DNA of 64,000 nucleotides from JAEUJM01 sp041918615 (GTDB lineage Bacteria > Actinomycetota > Acidimicrobiia > Acidimicrobiales > DATDAH01). Both the position numbers and the translations under genes were made by a program. Below the pieces are notes generated by a model. That model was not told the DNA's origin, searched no databases, and worked only from the letters and a program-made list of their open reading frames with translations. Of the stretch, positions 8,832 to 16,252 are shown piece by piece. Every line of letters begins with the position of its first letter. The first letter of the stretch is position 1. The stretch spans positions 26,199-90,198 of the forward strand of contig JAYRVH010000047.1 of NCBI GenBank assembly GCA_041918615.1, in the 5' to 3' direction.

Positions 8832-8905
8832 TACTGCCGATGGGACTTGAACCCATGACCTCCTGGTCCACAACCAGGCGCTCTTGCCAGCTGAGCTACG
8901 GCAGC
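8832..8905 (-). tRNA. tRNA-His (GTG anticodon), lacking G-1, with U72 and A73
   Basis: A complete 74-base cloverleaf on the minus strand. Acceptor stem GCTGCCG pairs with CGGCAGT (1:72 is G-U), the D arm is GCTC/GAGC, the anticodon stem CCTGG/CCAGG encloses TTGTGGA (anticodon GTG, G37), and the T arm is ATGGG TTCAAGT CCCAT. The base before position 1 is T, not the G-1 found in almost all tRNA-His. The discriminator is A73, not C73, and position 72 is U. CCA is not encoded (A73 is followed by CTG). These are the identity features published for Caulobacter tRNA-His (anticodon, U72, A73), matching the HisRS type encoded next to it. Confidence 0.96.
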
Positions 8906-9010
8906 ATGCGCGCCGAAGCGGATCGCCGGGCGCATCGGAGTGTGTAGTGGTCCCGCGCTGGCGACGCAACTGCATTGGCACCTCCCGAGCCGCATCGGCA
9001 GGGCCGGCGG

Positions 9011-9298
9011 CTAGCTGCGGGGGTCGTACAGGTACCCGATGACCTCGGCGGGCGACAGGCCGGCGTGCACCATCAGCACCTGCACCCAGTAGAGGAGCTG
9101 GCTCATCTCCTCGGCGAGGTCGTCGCGCGCACCCTGCTCGGCGGCGAGCCAGACCTCGCCCGCCTCCTCGAGCACCTTCTTGCCGATCTCGTGCACCCCG
9201 GCGTCGAGGGCGGCCACGGTCGACGAACCGGCGGGCCGTGTCGCCGCCCGATCGAGCAGCAACTGGTGGAACGCCTCGAAGGACGAGTCGGGGGTCAT
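9011..9298 (-). CDS. hisE: Phosphoribosyl-ATP pyrophosphatase HisE
   Basis: A 95-aa stand-alone HisE that hydrolyses phosphoribosyl-ATP to phosphoribosyl-AMP, the second step of histidine synthesis. The all-alpha NTP-pyrophosphohydrolase signature GKKVLEEAGEVWLAAE and the later EEMSQLLYWVQVLM are clear. It is first in the minus-strand histidine block, about 105 bases before tRNA-His. Its start is only 26 bases from the divergent DUF1269 gene, and the two share an overlapping promoter. Confidence 0.95.
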   Translation of the reverse strand: MTPDSSFEAFHQLLLDRAATRPAGSSTVAALDAGVHEIGKKVLEEAGEVWLAAEQGARDDLAEEMSQLLYWVQVLMVHAGLSPAEVIGYLYDPRS

Positions 9299-9307
9299 CG
9301 CTCCGCC

Positions 9308-9317
9308 ACCTTAGGCT
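9308..9317. promoter_or_regulatory. Overlapping divergent -10 elements (hisE and DUF1269 gene)
   Basis: ACCTTAGGCT carries two interlocked -10 boxes. Read rightward, TAGGCT (9312-9317) is followed by 7 bases and the GTG at 9325. Read leftward, TAAGGT (9313-9308) is followed by 9 bases and the hisE ATG. They share the central TA. Confidence 0.5.
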
Positions 9318-9324
9318 GGGCGTC

Positions 9325-9882
9325 GTGGACTCTCCCGACCTGCCCGACGACGAGGGTGAAGACGGCAGCGGTGACGGCGGTCAGGCGCCGACACTGGTGG
9401 GGATCTCCTTCGACGACACGTTCCGCGCCCAGGAGTTCCTGACCGCGGCACACGGCCTGGCCGCGAAGCACGCCTTCACCCTCAAGGACGCGGTGACGGT
9501 CGTGAAGGCCGCCGACGGGAGGACGGCCGTCCACGAGACGATCGACCCGCAACCAGCTCGCACCGCGCTGTCGGGTGCGATGTGGGCAGGGCTCTTCGGG
9601 CTCATCCTCGGTGGCCCGGTGGGTTGGGCCGCCGGCATCGCGGTCGGCGCGGGGGCGGGCGTGGTGAGCGCCAAGCTCATCGACCTCGGCATCCCCGACG
9701 AGTGGGTGGCATGGTTCAAACAGGCGGTCCAGCCGGGCACGACCATCGTGGCGCTGCTCGTGGAGGACCTCGACGCCGACGCGCTGGTGGCCGAGGTCGC
9801 CCGGTTCCCGGGCGCCGAACTGGTCTACGCCAACCTCGACGAGACCACCATCGACCGCGTGAAGGACGCGCTGTCGGCCTGA
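9325..9882 (+). CDS. DUF1269-type membrane protein
   Basis: A 185-aa protein with an acidic N-terminus (DLPDDEGEDGSGDGG), a ferredoxin-like first half (TLVGISFDDTFRAQEFLTAAHGLA...LKDAVTVVKAADGRTAVHETIDP), then a glycine-rich double membrane segment (ALSGAMWAGLFGLILGGPVGWAAGIAVGAGAGVVSAKLIDLGIP) and a beta-rich C-terminus. This layout matches the DUF1269 family, which has no established biochemical role. The GTG start is chosen because a -10 box lies 7 bases upstream and the frame has no ribosome binding site. A 25-base gap to the DUF445 gene suggests co-transcription. Confidence 0.82.
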   Translation: MDSPDLPDDEGEDGSGDGGQAPTLVGISFDDTFRAQEFLTAAHGLAAKHAFTLKDAVTVVKAADGRTAVHETIDPQPARTALSGAMWAGLFGLILGGPVGWAAGIAVGAGAGVVSAKLIDLGIPDEWVAWFKQAVQPGTTIVALLVEDLDADALVAEVARFPGAELVYANLDETTIDRVKDALSA

Positions 9883-9907
9883 TCCTGGTCACCGGGCACG
9901 AGCGAGC

Positions 9908-11179
9908 ATGACCCAGCGCACCACCTCCCTTCCGACGGTCACCGCGCAGGCGGCCCGCAGACGCCGCCTCGCCACCATGAAGCGACGGGCCACCGCATTC
10001 CTCGCGGCCGCGACCGTGGTCTTCCTGGTCGTCACGATCTGGGGCGGCAACGCCACCTGGGTCGGCTACGTGCAAGCGACCGCCGAAGCGGCGATGGTGG
10101 GTGGTCTGGCCGACTGGTTCGCGGTCACGGCCCTCTTCCGCCATCCCCTCGGAATCCCCATCCCCCACACGGCCATCATCGTGGCCAAGAAGGACCAGTT
10201 CGGCGAGACGCTCGGCGAGTTCATCCAGGACTCGTTCCTCACCCCGGAGACCATCGTGGGCCGAGTCCGATCGGCCGGCGTGGCAACGCGGGTCGCCGCC
10301 TGGCTGAGCGACCGCGACAACGCATCCCGCCTGGCCGCCGACATGATGGACGGGGCCGTGCAGGTGACCGACCTCGTCCGCGACGAGGACGTGCACCGCG
10401 TCATCCAGGGTGCGGTGCGCGAGCGGCTCGCGTCGGTGCCGGTGGCCCCCGTGGCCGGCCGTGCGCTCGAGTTCCTGATCCGCGACGGACGCCACCAACA
10501 GGCGCTCTCGGCCGGCATCCGCGAGCTCGACCACTACCTCGACGAGCACCGGGGCGAGCTGCGGGCCCAGTTGGGCACCACCTCGCCGTGGTGGCTGCCC
10601 GGTGCGGCCGAGGATCGCCTCTTCGAACGGCTCGTCGAGGGCACCCGCACCCTGTTGGCGGCAATGCTCACCGACGAGGGCCACCACCTACGCCAGCAAT
10701 TCGAGGATCGCCTCGTCGAACTGGCCGCGGAGCTGCAGACCTCGCCCGCCTACCGGGCACGCGGCGAGCAGCTCAAGGACGAGGTGCTCGGCCAGCCCGA
10801 GGTCGGTGAATGGGTGGCGTCGCTCTGGGCCGACGCCAAGGCCCAGCTCCGCAGCCAGGCCGCGCACGCCGACTCCGACCTGCGCCGGCGGCTCGCCGAC
10901 GTCGTCGTCGCCACGGGCACCCGCCTCGCCGACGACGCCGCCCTGGCGGCCCGCCTCGACGATGCGGTCGAGACGGCCGCGACCTACGTGGTCGAGCGGT
11001 TCCACGGCGAGATCGTCGACCTGGTGAGCGGCACCATCGCCCGATGGGACGCGGCCGAGACCGCCGACCGCCTCGAGCTGCTCCTCGGACCCGACCTCCA
11101 GTTCATCCGCATCAACGGCACCGTCGTCGGCGCCTTCGCCGGCCTCGTCCTCTACGGCGTCACCCAGATCCTGGGTTGA
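9908..11179 (+). CDS. DUF445 membrane-anchored protein
   Basis: A 423-aa DUF445 (YjiN-like) protein. After a basic start it has one membrane segment (ATAFLAAATVVFLVVTIWG), then the family hallmark AMVGGLADWFAVTALFRHPLGIPIPHTAII, a long helical region and a C-terminal hydrophobic tail (GTVVGAFAGLVLYGVTQIL). DUF445 proteins are predicted envelope proteins of unknown function. It follows the DUF1269 gene closely, so the two probably form a small membrane-protein operon. Confidence 0.88.
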   Translation: MTQRTTSLPTVTAQAARRRRLATMKRRATAFLAAATVVFLVVTIWGGNATWVGYVQATAEAAMVGGLADWFAVTALFRHPLGIPIPHTAIIVAKKDQFGETLGEFIQDSFLTPETIVGRVRSAGVATRVAAWLSDRDNASRLAADMMDGAVQVTDLVRDEDVHRVIQGAVRERLASVPVAPVAGRALEFLIRDGRHQQALSAGIRELDHYLDEHRGELRAQLGTTSPWWLPGAAEDRLFERLVEGTRTLLAAMLTDEGHHLRQQFEDRLVELAAELQTSPAYRARGEQLKDEVLGQPEVGEWVASLWADAKAQLRSQAAHADSDLRRRLADVVVATGTRLADDAALAARLDDAVETAATYVVERFHGEIVDLVSGTIARWDAAETADRLELLLGPDLQFIRINGTVVGAFAGLVLYGVTQILG

Positions 11180-11252
11180 CCTGGTGGCCCTCACCCACCC
11201 TCGGCGCGTGCCCCCACGCTCTGCGTCTCCTCGCGGGTCCGGCCCAGCCGAT

Positions 11253-11288
11253 CTGACTCATCCGTGAACGGCGTTTATTCTGCCGGCG
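11253..11288 (+). promoter_or_regulatory. Leaderless promoter of the membrane sulfatase-fold gene
   Basis: -35-like CTGACT (11253-11258), a 17-base spacer, -10 TATTCT (11276-11281), then six bases and a GTG at 11288. This argues for 11288 rather than the GTG at 11264 as the start. Confidence 0.55.
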
Positions 11289-13513
11289 TGGAACCGACTG
11301 AGGAGGCGGAGGAAGAGCAGTTGTCGACTGCCACGCCCGACACGCCCACCGTGGACGAACCAGTCGGGAGCACAACGCCGACCAGGTCGGATCAGGACCG
11401 TGGCGCCCGGCGCCCCGAGCTCCGCCCCTGCCTGCGCGCCGCGCTTGTGGTCGTGGGCCTGGCCGGCATCGCGATCGTCGAGCCGTTGCTGAGGCTGTTC
11501 GGCGACAACCCCACCTTCTTCGTGGCCAGCGACCTCACCAAGCCCGAGATCGTGGTCTTCGCGTTGTTGGTGGCCCTCGTCCCCACCCTGGTGCCCGGCC
11601 TCCTCGAGGCCGGGGCCTGTGCGATCGGCGAGCGGACCGGCCGCATGGTCCTGCAGGCCCTGGTGCTCCTGCTGGGAACGGCGCTCGCCCTGACCGTGCT
11701 GCGACGCACGGGCGTGTCGAACGACTGGGTCGTGACCGCCCTGGCCCTCGCGGTAGGCGGCCTGATCCTGGCCGCCACGCAGACCGTGCCGGCCTTCGCG
11801 AAAGGCCTGCGCGTCCTGGCCGCCGCGCCGGTGCTGTTCCTCGCCGTGTTCTTCCTGGGGTCGCCCACCGGGCGGCTGCTCAGCGCGGGCGAAGCCAGCG
11901 CCGCCGAGGGGGTGGCCGTCGACAACCCGGCGCCGATCGTGGTGCTGCACCTCGACGAGCTCCCGCTCGCCTCGCTCCTGCGGGCCGACGGCAGCATCAA
12001 CGAGGTCCGCTTCCCCAACTTCGCCCGCCTGGCCGCCGGGTCCACCTGGTACCGCAACGCCTCCGTGGCCGCGCCCTTCACCGAGCGCAGCGTGCCGGCC
12101 ACCATCACCGGCCAGAACCCCGAGGGCAGCCAGCTCCCCACGTCGAGCGATCACCCCCGCAACCTCTTCACCCTGCTCGGGTCCACCTACGAGGAGCGGG
12201 TGCTCGAGACGATCACCCAGCTCTGCCCGGACTCGGTGTGTGACGACGCCGCACCGGCCGGCGGGTTCAGCGGCCGGGTGGGCGGCGCCATGACCGACGC
12301 GGGGGTCGTGCTCGGCCACGAGGTTCTTCCTCGCGGTGTCGCGGACGGGCTGCCCGCCGTCGACGGGAGATGGGCCGACTTCGCCGATGCCGGCAACGAC
12401 CGGCCGGCTGGCGGCGGGTCGAGCGCCGGCGCGCCGGACGGGCGAGCCCTGCTCGACTCCCGGATCGAGGACCTCGACACCGCCATCGGGCGCCTGGACG
12501 ACATGGGCCCTGGCACGTTGTGGTTCGCCCACGTCCTCCTCCCGCACCTGCCGTGGATCATGGCGCCCGACGGCCAGTACCCGACGGGTGGGCCGAACGG
12601 CCAAGGGGCCCCCGAGGACGGCGTGTGGCAGGGCCCCGTTCAGGTGCACCAGGGCCTGCAACGCCACCTGCTCCAGCTCGCCTACCTCGACCAGGAGCTC
12701 GGCCGCATCATCGACAGCCTCGAGCAGCAGGGGGCCTGGGACGACGCCTTCGTGGCGGTGTTGGCCGATCACGGCGTGGCGTTCACCGAGGGCCAGCACC
12801 ACCGCGAGCCTTCACCCGAGACCGAGAACGAGATCTACCGCGTCCCCCTCTTCATCAAGCTCCCCGGCCAGGAGTCCGGCGTCACCAGCGACGCCAACGT
12901 GTCGAACATCGACCTCCTCCCGACCCTGGTCGACGCCCTCGGGGTGCAGACCACCTGGCAGTTCGACGGCGTGTCCCTGGCCCACGGCGACGTCGAGCGA
13001 CCCGACGGCGTCGCTCACGAGGGGATGCCCGACCCACCGGGCACGTTGGGCAACCCCGCCTCGTTCGACGAGGTCGTCGCCATCGCGGCCCGCAACCAGG
13101 AGATCTTCCGGTATGGCGACGGGCTGCCCGGCCTGTACCAGGTGGGCTCGTACGGGGCCCTGGTGGGCCAGGGGGCGGACACGGTCCCCGTCACCGGTGA
13201 CCACACCGGGGGCTGGCAGATGTGGCCTGATCTACGCCACCTCGACCCGAACGTGAGCCTGCGACCGCACGTGGTCGACGGGCAGTTCTCCCTCGAGACC
13301 GCGACGCCGATCGGCCAGGAGGCCCTGATCGTGGTCAACGGCATGGTGGTGGGGCTGGCCGAGGTGTACGAGCAGGGCGAGACCGGGTACCACTTCACCG
13401 CGGTGATCAGGAACGACTCGCTCAGCGACACCGGCGTGAACGACGTCAGCCTGCTCCTGGCCACCGGGTCGCCCGAGGCTCCGGAGTTCCGCCGGGTCGT
13501 GCCGGCCTTCTGA
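11288..13513 (+). CDS. Membrane-anchored sulfatase/alkaline-phosphatase-fold protein
   Basis: About 741 aa. An acidic, Thr-rich N-terminus precedes four or five membrane segments (residues roughly 45-190), then an extracytoplasmic alkaline-phosphatase-superfamily domain opening with PIVVLHLDELPLASLL and carrying the late metal-site motif VAVLADHGVAFTEGQHHRE. The usual formylglycine motif C-x-P-x-R is absent; the equivalent place reads PFTERSVPATITGQ, so a Ser or Thr nucleophile is more likely. That points to a phospho- or glycerophospho-transferase/hydrolase acting on the envelope rather than a true sulfatase. The substrate is unknown. Confidence 0.8.
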   Translation: MEPTEEAEEEQLSTATPDTPTVDEPVGSTTPTRSDQDRGARRPELRPCLRAALVVVGLAGIAIVEPLLRLFGDNPTFFVASDLTKPEIVVFALLVALVPTLVPGLLEAGACAIGERTGRMVLQALVLLLGTALALTVLRRTGVSNDWVVTALALAVGGLILAATQTVPAFAKGLRVLAAAPVLFLAVFFLGSPTGRLLSAGEASAAEGVAVDNPAPIVVLHLDELPLASLLRADGSINEVRFPNFARLAAGSTWYRNASVAAPFTERSVPATITGQNPEGSQLPTSSDHPRNLFTLLGSTYEERVLETITQLCPDSVCDDAAPAGGFSGRVGGAMTDAGVVLGHEVLPRGVADGLPAVDGRWADFADAGNDRPAGGGSSAGAPDGRALLDSRIEDLDTAIGRLDDMGPGTLWFAHVLLPHLPWIMAPDGQYPTGGPNGQGAPEDGVWQGPVQVHQGLQRHLLQLAYLDQELGRIIDSLEQQGAWDDAFVAVLADHGVAFTEGQHHREPSPETENEIYRVPLFIKLPGQESGVTSDANVSNIDLLPTLVDALGVQTTWQFDGVSLAHGDVERPDGVAHEGMPDPPGTLGNPASFDEVVAIAARNQEIFRYGDGLPGLYQVGSYGALVGQGADTVPVTGDHTGGWQMWPDLRHLDPNVSLRPHVVDGQFSLETATPIGQEALIVVNGMVVGLAEVYEQGETGYHFTAVIRNDSLSDTGVNDVSLLLATGSPEAPEFRRVVPAF

Positions 13514-13686
13514 GAGCGCCACGACCAGGCTCGGCGACCTGCTCAGGTCGTGCTGCTCGACAGGTGCCACCGTGTGTTCCAGCCTGTGCGCACGGCAGGT
13601 GACGGCCCGTTCGGCGTACGGCCTGGTGTTGTCGACATGCCGAATCGGTACCGGGACCACAGGATGAGGGGAGTGCGAGGGGGCTG

Positions 13687-14508
13687 ATGACGGCCGAACC
13701 GACGATCAGCGACGAAGCCGTGGACGCGTTCTGGCGCGACGGCTTCGTGTGCCTCCGTGACGTGGTGCCCGCCGAGTGGCGGGCACGCCTCGCGGGGCCT
13801 CTCGAAGCGGCGCTCACCTCTGGTGAGGCGGCCGACCTCGGCGGGTTGGCCGGGCCCGACCAGGCCGGTCTGTTCTCGGCGGGGGTCGACCACTGGCGCA
13901 CGAACGAGGCCTTCCGGGCCTTCGCCACCGAGTCACCCCTCGCTGGCCTCGCCGCCCGCCTACTCCGGAGCGAGCGGGTGTGGCTCTACGAGGACAGCGT
14001 GCTGGTGAAGGAGCCCGGCTCGACCCTGCGCACCGAGATGCACACGGACGCCTCCTACTTCCACGCCGAGGGCGAGGCCATGGCCACGTTCTGGGTGCCC
14101 CTCGACGCCACCGACCGGTCGAACGGCACGCTGTCGTTCATCCGGGGATCGCACCTTTGGGCGCGCGACTTCCGGCCCAACCTGTTCGTGACCCCCGAGC
14201 CCATTCCCGGCACCGAGGGCGAGGTGGTGCCCGACGTGCTCGCCGACCCCGCCATGGCACCGCTCGTCGCGAGCTTCGACCTCGAACCGGGCGACCTCAC
14301 GGTCCACCACGCCCGAACGCTCCACGGCGCACCGGCCAACGGCTCGGTGGGGCGGCGGCGTCGGGCCGTGTCGGTCCGCTACTGCGGCGACGGCTGCCTC
14401 TGGCGCACCAGGCCGGGCGTGCCGGCCAACCCGTTCCAGCGCGCCATGGTCGAGGGCGAGCCACTCGGCCCGCCTGCCTGCCTGCCCGTCTGGCCGCCCG
14501 GACAATGA
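13687..14508 (+). CDS. Phytanoyl-CoA dioxygenase (PhyH) family protein
   Basis: A 273-aa non-haem Fe(II)/2-oxoglutarate oxygenase. The facial triad is visible as H119-x-D121 in EMHTDASYFH and H213 in HARTLHGAPAN, followed by the 2-oxoglutarate-binding Arg region RRRAVSVRYCGD. Such enzymes hydroxylate fatty acyl groups or small metabolites. The ATG has a purine-rich GAGGGGGCTG just upstream. It is convergent with a lipase gene, and the substrate cannot be assigned. Confidence 0.88.
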   Translation: MTAEPTISDEAVDAFWRDGFVCLRDVVPAEWRARLAGPLEAALTSGEAADLGGLAGPDQAGLFSAGVDHWRTNEAFRAFATESPLAGLAARLLRSERVWLYEDSVLVKEPGSTLRTEMHTDASYFHAEGEAMATFWVPLDATDRSNGTLSFIRGSHLWARDFRPNLFVTPEPIPGTEGEVVPDVLADPAMAPLVASFDLEPGDLTVHHARTLHGAPANGSVGRRRRAVSVRYCGDGCLWRTRPGVPANPFQRAMVEGEPLGPPACLPVWPPGQ

Positions 14509-14542
14509 GCGTCTCCTGCGACGCACGCGGCGTCGTCGGTCG

Positions 14543-16192
14543 TCAGGTGCGCTCGACGCAGTGCTGGAGCTCGCCAAAGGCGTCGATCGGCAGGTCGGGC
14601 ACCTTGGCCAGGTGCGCGAGCACGAGGCACAGCCCGAGGTAGGTGTGCAGCGCCTCGTCGTTGACGGCGTCCCGAATCCGCAGCCACACCCGTTCGCTGG
14701 CGGCGGGGTCGCGCGGGTCCTCCTCGATGTCACGGATCGCCTCGATGACCTGACGGACCGCTCCCGCCGCCAGACGGCGCTCGCGTGCGCTCTTCAGGCG
14801 GAAGGGGTACGCCTTACGCTTGCGCAGCACCCACTCGGCCATCTCGAGGTAGGCGACGAGTTGGGCGGCAATGCCGCTCAGCGCCGTCCCGAGCGCCGCC
14901 GCGTCGCCGCCGAACGGAGGACCGGCGAGCACCTCGACGAAGCTGGCGCACCGCTTCCAGGGCTCGCCGGGGTCGTCCGGGCCGGCCGCACCCGGCACCC
15001 CCGCCAGGTCGCGTCCCTCCTCACGCGCCCGTTCGACGAGTGCACGCCGGATGAGGACCGGGTCGTGGTACTGCTGGCGGATGCGGGCCCGTCGCTCACG
15101 CTCCTTGCGACCCCAGCGGCGCCGCGTCCGGACCGGCTCGCCGGGTGGTCGGAGCACCCGCTCGGTGCCGACGTGGACCCCCCACTTCTCGAACCGGGCC
15201 GACGCCACCGGGTCACCGGCGATCAGGTACCGGTCGGCGGTCACCGAGAGCTCGAGGGCGGCCCGGAAGCCGGCATCGCCGACGGTGGGGGCCCCGAACG
15301 TGTGCAGGTGCACGTTGTCCCACGGCCACGTGCGCCAACCGACCTCACCGGTGGAGCGCGCCCGCGCCGAGCCCTCGGGCGCCGCCAGCACCATGGCGGC
15401 GGTGAAGTGCGTCGCCAGTGCCCCGCCGAGGCTGTGGCCGCTCACGTGGATCGCCCGCGGGGGCCCGGGCCGGTCGACGGCGTCGAGGCACTTCACGATG
15501 TTCGGGAGCGACGCGGCCATGCTCCGTGCGAACCCGCGGCTCGACCGGCCGGTCGCCGAGATCGCCGGGTCCTCGACCTGCTGCCAGAGGTCCATGGCCG
15601 TCGTCCAGTCGGGGTTCCCCTGCCCGGCGACGAGCCCCCGGATCGCCGACCGCACCACCCAACCGCTCCGACTGCCGCGGAACACGACGTGCACGTCGTA
15701 GTCGGCGGTGCCGGGCACCTCGTGGACCAGCACGAAGCCGAGGAAGCTCCCGTGGCCCTGCCGACGCTTCACCGCACCGGTGAGGCCCTCGAAGCAGTAC
15801 AGCTCGTCGGGCCGCTCGGACGAGTCGCCACGTTCGCGCGACAACAGCGCGACCTCGCCCCCGTGGGACGTGGCCAGGAACACGGTGCCGACCCGACCCG
15901 CGATCTGGCGGGGCGCGTCGAACACCGCCCACCCGCCGTCACGCTCGGGCTTCACGAAGCACGGCCGCACGGGGCCCAGTCGGCGGAGGTCGGTGAGGAT
16001 CGGGTCGAGGTGGGTCGGTACCTGCCGCTCGGCGAAGCGCCGGCGGGCCCGCCCGAGGAACGTGTCGCGGCGACTCGTCCACTTGCGAGCCATCTGTTCG
16101 CTGTAGGGGTCCATGGGCCACAGCAGGGTCTGGGTGTACAGCTGGTAGGACAGGATGCACAGGTCGAGTTGGTAGACGCTCTGCTCGTACAC
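14543..16192 (-). CDS. Class 3 (fungal-type) lipase-like alpha/beta hydrolase
   Basis: About 549 aa. The nucleophile elbow VSGHSLGGALATHF puts the catalytic Ser at about residue 254, preceded by the class-3 lipase oxyanion region YDVHVVFRGSRSG and followed by LHTFGAPTVGD. A long helical C-terminal region (from about 400) has no family I recognise. The GTG at 16190-16192 is chosen because GAGGAGG lies just upstream; the open frame extending to 16363 is high-GC read-through. No signal peptide is seen, so it is probably cytoplasmic. It is divergent from an amidase with about 60 bases between them. Confidence 0.8.
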   Translation of the reverse strand: MYEQSVYQLDLCILSYQLYTQTLLWPMDPYSEQMARKWTSRRDTFLGRARRRFAERQVPTHLDPILTDLRRLGPVRPCFVKPERDGGWAVFDAPRQIAGRVGTVFLATSHGGEVALLSRERGDSSERPDELYCFEGLTGAVKRRQGHGSFLGFVLVHEVPGTADYDVHVVFRGSRSGWVVRSAIRGLVAGQGNPDWTTAMDLWQQVEDPAISATGRSSRGFARSMAASLPNIVKCLDAVDRPGPPRAIHVSGHSLGGALATHFTAAMVLAAPEGSARARSTGEVGWRTWPWDNVHLHTFGAPTVGDAGFRAALELSVTADRYLIAGDPVASARFEKWGVHVGTERVLRPPGEPVRTRRRWGRKERERRARIRQQYHDPVLIRRALVERAREEGRDLAGVPGAAGPDDPGEPWKRCASFVEVLAGPPFGGDAAALGTALSGIAAQLVAYLEMAEWVLRKRKAYPFRLKSARERRLAAGAVRQVIEAIRDIEEDPRDPAASERVWLRIRDAVNDEALHTYLGLCLVLAHLAKVPDLPIDAFGELQHCVERT

Positions 16193-16237
16193 CTGGCCTC
16201 CTCGCTCTCCCGGGCACAGCGTGCCACCACTCGCGCC

Positions 16238-16252
16238 TAACGTCCCGCAACA
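16238..16252 (+). promoter_or_regulatory. Near-leaderless -10 element of the amidase gene
   Basis: TAACGT (16238-16243) followed by eight bases and the ATG at 16252, with no ribosome binding site in between. Confidence 0.45.

Noticed and set aside
7305..8981. HisRS starting upstream of the tRNA
   Set aside because: This frame would translate through the tRNA-His gene. The GTG at 8786 gives the family N-terminus.
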